Part shown: piece by piece, positions 38,500 through 64,000 of the stretch | How the letters are laid out: every line of letters begins with the position of its first letter | Position numbering within the stretch: position 1 is the first letter of the stretch | Origin: Istiophorus platypterus | Taxonomy: Eukaryota; Chordata; Actinopteri; Istiophoriformes; Istiophoridae | Direction of reading: 5' to 3' | DNA length: 64,000 nucleotides | Assembly (NCBI GenBank): GCA_016859345.1 | Contig: CM029120.1 | Location: 22,257,001 to 22,321,000, forward strand | Notes under the pieces: generated by a model | Databases searched by the model: none | Told to the model about the DNA's origin: nothing | Seen by the model: the letters and a program-made list of their open reading frames with translations, nothing else | Position numbers and translations under genes: made by a program

Positions 38500-40990
38500 C
38501 AAGGAAGCATGATTAGTCACAAGTCATGTAGTATGCACTGATGTCTGTGTTAGCAGAGATATGCTAAGTATAGCATGTCTAGCTATCTTTGAGCCCAGGT
38601 CAGTGAGAAACCATTGGCCATAAGGTCCTAAACTAAATAAAGCCAATAATGCATTAATATTAAGTTTTCTTTTTGTTGTTCTTTAATGACAACATGACAA
38701 TGTACTTTCCTAATGGCAGTGTTTTTTTAAATATGAGTGCTATACAACACAAACACAGATGTGCACTAGCCACAGCTCCTGCATATGTTACAGTAAGCTG
38801 ACTTACTATGATTTATATTGTGTAGGTGACGTTTATGAGGGGAGGGGCATTTAGGTTCAAAGTTACAAGTATAGTAAACTGTTTTTATGGTGCCAGTCTT
38901 TGAAAATGTATTTGAGATGCTTTTTCGTTCCCGTATTTGCAAAACATAAATGGAAGACAAATCCTCCTGTTATCAATGAGCCAAATTGGGTGAACTAGAC
39001 TGTTCCACAAGTGACCCTGAGAGTGACATTCTAACACACACACACACACACACACACTCAGAAAGTTTTAATTTGTTTTACATATTGTCTAAATATTGTC
39101 AATTACATGTATAAGAATATTATCATCTTTATGAATAATAAATGATACATTTGTAAATGAGAAAAATATGATAATATGAATTGAAATTAATAAATTAATG
39201 ATTGAGTGAGTAAATGGTAATTTTATTTTTTCATCAAAATTTTTGACCAGGACGTCTTGACTTTTTAGCTAGGAAATCCTTATGATTAGTCTTTGAAAGA
39301 GATACAGATTTCTTTTCATTTTTTAAAAATCAAAGTAAAATATTTTCAATAATGTGATGGGTCATTAGCCCAACTGCATCTGTAATTTTCATTTTGTTGC
39401 TGTCTTGTGGTAATTTTCAAGTTAGAGTATTCTCATCGGGGGCCAACTGAACGCAGCATTTCCGATTTGAAGGAAGCGAGAAGAAAAGGGCCCAAAGGAC
39501 CGAAATCAGAGGTGGCAGCATTGCAATTTCCGCAAGTGTTTGCCATTCAATTCCTGAAAAATGCAGTTCTTACAGAAATCTTTAAATATAAAATGTTTTT
39601 GAAACCAAATCACAGCATGAATTTTTATTTAGTGTTCCTTGAGGTCTTGGTGTCTTAATGGGGTATTTTGGCAAGATTTTTGAATTCTCGAGTGGTCAAA
39701 ATTAGTTAAACTCTGCAATTCTGTGTAACAGTGGGTATCAGTCCAAAAATTGCTGGAACATAACTGAGCATGGGAATGGCATTAATATAATTCTATTATA
39801 ATCTTCTAAGCCCTTATTCACTCTAAACTTTCAAAATTTGAATAGGAGCCTACACAAAATCCACATTAATTACAGATTTATGACTATAAAAACTTGACAC
39901 ACAGTGCTGGACTGCATCTCAAATTAATCTTCAAGTTCCCAGCTTTCAGATGATGTATGTGGCATCTACTGTTGACCTGCTATATCCTCCTAAATACTCC
40001 TTGTACCATCTAAAAAAAGACAAAAGTTGGTCCATGGGGTCTCCTTGGCAGTTTTGTATGCCTTACAACAGACCTGTAAAAAATAAAGCAGTCAGACATT
40101 ATTAAGATATCAACTGTGACATGGTGTTCCTTTATATTTGCATAAAGCTGAACTCCTATCAACTTTTCTGTGTCTCAGAGATCACACCCCCCCCCACACA
40201 CACACACACATACACACACACCCTGTGTCCCAACCCCAACTGAAATTAATGATTGAATGATAAGCGGTCGGTTCTTCACGGTGCAAGCGTTTGCCTCACT
40301 TATGTCTTATTATAGCTTAACAATAATAATGTTCATTTTTATATACATTGGGCATGATACTGCACTAACTAGTTTTAGTACTTTTTGAAAACAATGTTTC
40401 ATGTAACATGTAAACAATGATGTACCAGTTACCACATGCTTTCCCCTATTAATTCAAAGCTTTCATGAGATGTACACATAGTAACAATGATAGATTGTTC
40501 TTTGACAAAAGTCATTCATCTTGTGTTGATTTTTGGGTGGGAGTAAGGCATCACGCTTGTTTGCTTGTAAAGTCGTTACATTATAGCGAAAATACGGTTA
40601 CGGATTCAGGATTTATTCCGGGGTGTATTTTAAACTAAATTTTTACTGTTCCGTAGGGTTGAAAAATTGCTTGACCTACATTATGTTTTGTCATATAATT
40701 TTTGTGCCATGATGTTTTTGACCTTAACAGGCAGTGTGCATACAGCTGTTACAGAAATTTGCTGGTGGGCATATCAGCAGTGCACTGTCACCATTAAGGT
40801 AAGCTGCTTCCTCGTGATATACTTGCTGCTATAAAATCTGATGTATCACTAAAATGCTGCTTCTTCTCTTCTTCTCTTTTTTACAGTAAATGTCTGTTAG
40901 CAACCTAAACAGGTTGGCTAATTCTCAAAGAGTAATTGTTGGTGTAGTTGCTGCATCATGGAGAGGTAACAGGGGAATATCGCTCACAGC
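38500..40990. other. Intergenic stretch, second part
   Basis: AT-rich, with (CA)n patches at 39033-39057 and about 40187-40220. No convincing exon or RNA gene was found. The 83-codon frame at 39407-39658 is unrecognised. Confidence 0.4.
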
Positions 40991-41016
40991 AATTTAAGGA
41001 TAAGAGCTGATAAAGA

Positions 41017-41345
41017 GTCAACCAGTTGTTTGAATCTTCGAATGATGAGGATAATAGTGTTGAGGATAATACTGAAGAGGACTACAGTGCTGAACATGGA
41101 GCAGTCGCTTCAAGCTCGGATTTGCCGCTAAACTGTGGATTAGAGAGTAATGGGGAAAGTGAATTAACTAGTAACAAGGACAGCCATGCTGATGAAAGGG
41201 GGGATTTTCCTAAAGATGATTTAGCAGCTTCCTTGAGAGACTAGGCAACACATTTTGGTGTTTCACTGATCACTTTGTCTGAGTTTTTGTCTATACTAAA
41301 AGCCAATCACCTGTCTTTGCCACACAAGCAGATGACAAGGCTTGA
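41017..41345 (+). pseudogene. Degenerate acidic ORF, probably transposon-encoded
   Basis: The plus-strand frame reads an acidic, serine-rich segment (FESSNDEDNSVEDNTEEDYS .. ESNGESELTSNKD), then DDLAASLRD, an in-frame TAG at 41242-41244, and continues with ATHFGVSLITLSEFLSILK and NHLSLPH. The TAG sits where a tryptophan would be expected (TGG to TAG). The combined pattern, an acidic stretch followed by LRxWA..xxxxSxLxxLLxxLxxxHxxLP, recalls the N-terminal part of proteins encoded by fish transposable elements. The family name is not certain. It lies directly upstream of a Tc1-like relic. Confidence 0.4.
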
Positions 41346-41369
41346 ACCTAGTCATCTGAAATGATGTGA

Positions 41370-41625
41370 CTGCTAAAAGAAGTAGAAGGATGATATCTGA
41401 AGTATTCAGAACTATTCTATCTGCTCAGATATGGCAAAATACTGCAAAACTGATAGGAAGATGTTTCACAGTGCAGATGAGTAATGACATAAAACATACT
41501 GTGAAACCAGCCCAAGAGCTTCTCAAGGCAAAGAGTTTGAATATTCTTTTATAGCCAAGTCAGTCACATGACCTCAACCCAAATGAACATGTTCTTCATC
41601 ACTGAAGACAAAACTAGAGGCCAAC
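41370..41625 (+). mobile_element. Tc1-like transposase relic, family D
   Basis: CTGATAGGAAGATGTTTCACAGTGCAG..GTAATGACATAAAACATACTGTGAAACCAGCCCAAGAGC..CCAAGTCAGTCACATGACCTCAACCC parallels 59400-59570. It corresponds to the third-acidic-residue region (S.DLNP.E.) of a Tc1/mariner transposase. No ends were identified. Confidence 0.65.
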
Positions 41626-43510
41626 TGATTCTGGATTTTTGGATCCGATGCTGATTCCGATTTGTGAGGTCGTTGTTTATTAACTTTCAAGTGATGCATT
41701 TCACAAACTAGTTATATACATAATGGAAGTGTATGCTTTAGCTCATAGAAAAATTAATTTGTATTTTGTACGTATAGGAATTACTTTGTTTTATTAATGA
41801 GGGCATATATGGAAAAATATGTTTCAGAGTAAGAAGTATTCATACAGTTTAGAATGAATGGGAAATATATAATTATGCTAAGGTAGCTTTGCTGGTTGGA
41901 TGAGGGCTGTATAGGGTTTTTTACAAGACAGATATCTTAGTGTATTTTTTATTGCTCACATTCAGAATAAGTTCAGTAAAGAGAGCACTAAATTATCATG
42001 CTGAGATGAAGTCTTTAGCCTACTGAGTTTATTGTGTGCAAAAACTACTATTCTTTGGTGAATGTTATTAGTAGTTAGCAGATTTTCTTTTTGTGTTCAT
42101 ATCCATAGCTGGAAACTTTCAGTCAGTTAAGATTAAACTGACATAAGGAAAATTGTAACAATGTATTTACAAGCACACAAGGAGACATACAATACTTTAT
42201 GAATTAAAATATAGTAAAAGACTATATCCACAAGCAGCCAAATCATCTCAATAAAATGATTTGATTTCATTTAAATTACAAAACCAAAGGAGGACTCTTA
42301 AGATTAAAGAACAATATGCCAGTATTAACACATTTGCTTCATCCCACAAGAGAAATCATATGAAGAAGTTACCAACCAGCACTGAAAATTTTTATTCTGA
42401 CCTTTAAAAACTGTTTTCATTCACACGTTACAGATCAAAAGGAAGATGTGTCCTAGTCCACTGGGGCAGGATATCCCAGATGCACAGCAGCATGCCCCCT
42501 CACATGGTCTTTTAGCCATCATTTTCTGGGATGGTGACAACTGAATGAATGTTGTGTTCAGCTCAGCAGGCTGATTTACAGTCAGTCACCATAAACTGTC
42601 ACACATCCATCACATGACATGTACTGTAGTTCCTCATCCCAAGGCATGGAACACTACCACATTGTCTCAAAACCACCTCTCAACTTGGGGTGTAATTAGG
42701 GAAGAAGACCCCCAGGGCCCTTTGGAGCAACTGAAATATTTCAGGAGAGTTACTGGTGTAGAAAATAAATAATTTTTTCAGATGTACATCCAACTAAAAT
42801 CTACAAGCTCCTGCCACATTTTCACATCCCCATCACCGGTTGTGTGTGTGTGCGTGTACGTGTCAGGGCTGAATTACCTGAGTAGGGGTCCCAGGGCAAA
42901 AATGAGCTGTTGCCTCCTGCTGACAATCCCTTACTCCCACTTTATCTTTATTATGCTTGTATCATGTTGTGTTTAAGCACCCATCAGGTCAGCTGGAATA
43001 CTAATGGAATATGTTTTAACAGTGAGTCTGACATTATATTAAAGACAAATTTATTTCAGATCATGCATAAATGTAATATAAACAGGCAAAGTGAATGTAT
43101 TAAAACTACATTTCAACACAGGACAACATGGCAATATCCCAGTAGAAACTCTGAGACCCCTATTATTTCAGACCCCAGTTACCACTGATGCCCATTTAAT
43201 AATCCAGCCCTTGTGTGAGTGAACGTCTATTATTCTATCCTCAGAATGTGTTCACGTGTCTGCATAAGGATACATAGAACAGATATTGAGGAACTTGTTT
43301 CCTTCGTGAGTTAAGACTAAATTTGGTACCAATTATAGCACTGACTGACGCTGGGCCGCACCTGTAATAGCTGTATTTGACTCTCTCTCATCTGGGGCTG
43401 TTACAAAATTCTTGTCCGGAGGCTGCAGCCCCTTCCAGCGTTATTTGGAGTGGCCCTAAATGTTCACTTATTAGTTGGAGGACATTTACACCAAAGGACA
43501 CAAGCACAAC

Positions 43511-43545
43511 CACACACGCACACGCACACGCACACACACACGCAC
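43511..43545. repeat. CA-rich microsatellite in the probable 5' UTR/promoter of gphn
   Basis: Interrupted CACACG/CACACA units about 90-125 bp upstream of the gephyrin ATG. Confidence 0.85.
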
Positions 43546-43635
43546 AGACTCGAGAGTCGTCCTCCAGAGGTGCAGCAGCCCACACGCCGCTGTGTCTATG
43601 TACGTGCCGTCACAGTGCAGGCAGAGGTTGTAAAC

Positions 43636-63894
<20,259 letters not shown>

Positions 63895-64000
63895 GTCAGC
63901 TCTAATACACTAACTAAATTACTGTAGAGATGAAATCTTGAAGAGCATCTAGTATCTTGAACCATCGTTTAGCAATACAGTTACTTGCACTTTAAGCAAA

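Overview
This is a vertebrate nuclear window, almost certainly from a teleost fish and probably a percomorph. The background is AT-rich, genes are split by GT-AG introns, and the introns and intergenic DNA carry fish-type repeats: several decayed Tc1/mariner families, an L2-like LINE, a tRNA-derived SINE and long (CA)n/(TG)n tracts. Exons were found by reading conserved peptides, splice sites and reading-frame phase directly. No database search was possible.

Layout: (1) 1-12.7 kb, plus strand: the 3' part of a RIN-family Rab5 exchange-factor gene (proline-rich exon, RH and VPS9 exons, RA-like exon); rin3 is favoured by its neighbours. (2) 17.07-19.38 kb, plus: pth2, encoding the TIP39 precursor with a mature peptide of exactly 39 residues. 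(3) 21.2-26.0 kb, minus: tedc1 (tubulin epsilon and delta complex protein 1; human C14orf80). (4) 26.7-31.5 kb, minus: dnal1 (axonemal dynein leucine-rich-repeat light chain), complete in eight coding exons, 193 aa. (5) 31.6-43.4 kb: gene-poor stretch with trinucleotide tracts, a diverged tandem repeat of about 100 bp, a SINE and a degenerate acidic ORF. (6) 43.6 kb to the window end, plus: gphn (gephyrin) from its CpG-island first exon through the MogA-like G domain, the linker and the start of the MoeA-like E domain; it continues beyond the window.

From memory, the human orthologues of rin3, tedc1, dnal1 and gphn all lie on chromosome 14q, so this looks like a compact relic of that block, with pth2 (human 19q) inside it. 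tedc1 and dnal1 both serve centrioles/cilia, lie in tandem on the same strand, and each has an RFX X-box-like palindrome just upstream of its start codon. A second recurring observation is that many 3' splice sites are preceded by TG-rich tracts rather than ordinary polypyrimidine tracts.

I see no evidence for a wholly new biological system. The points most worth following are the X-box candidates, the TG-rich splice acceptors, the coding mini/microsatellites in tedc1 and gphn, the gphn cassette exon and the degenerate acidic ORF near 41 kb.
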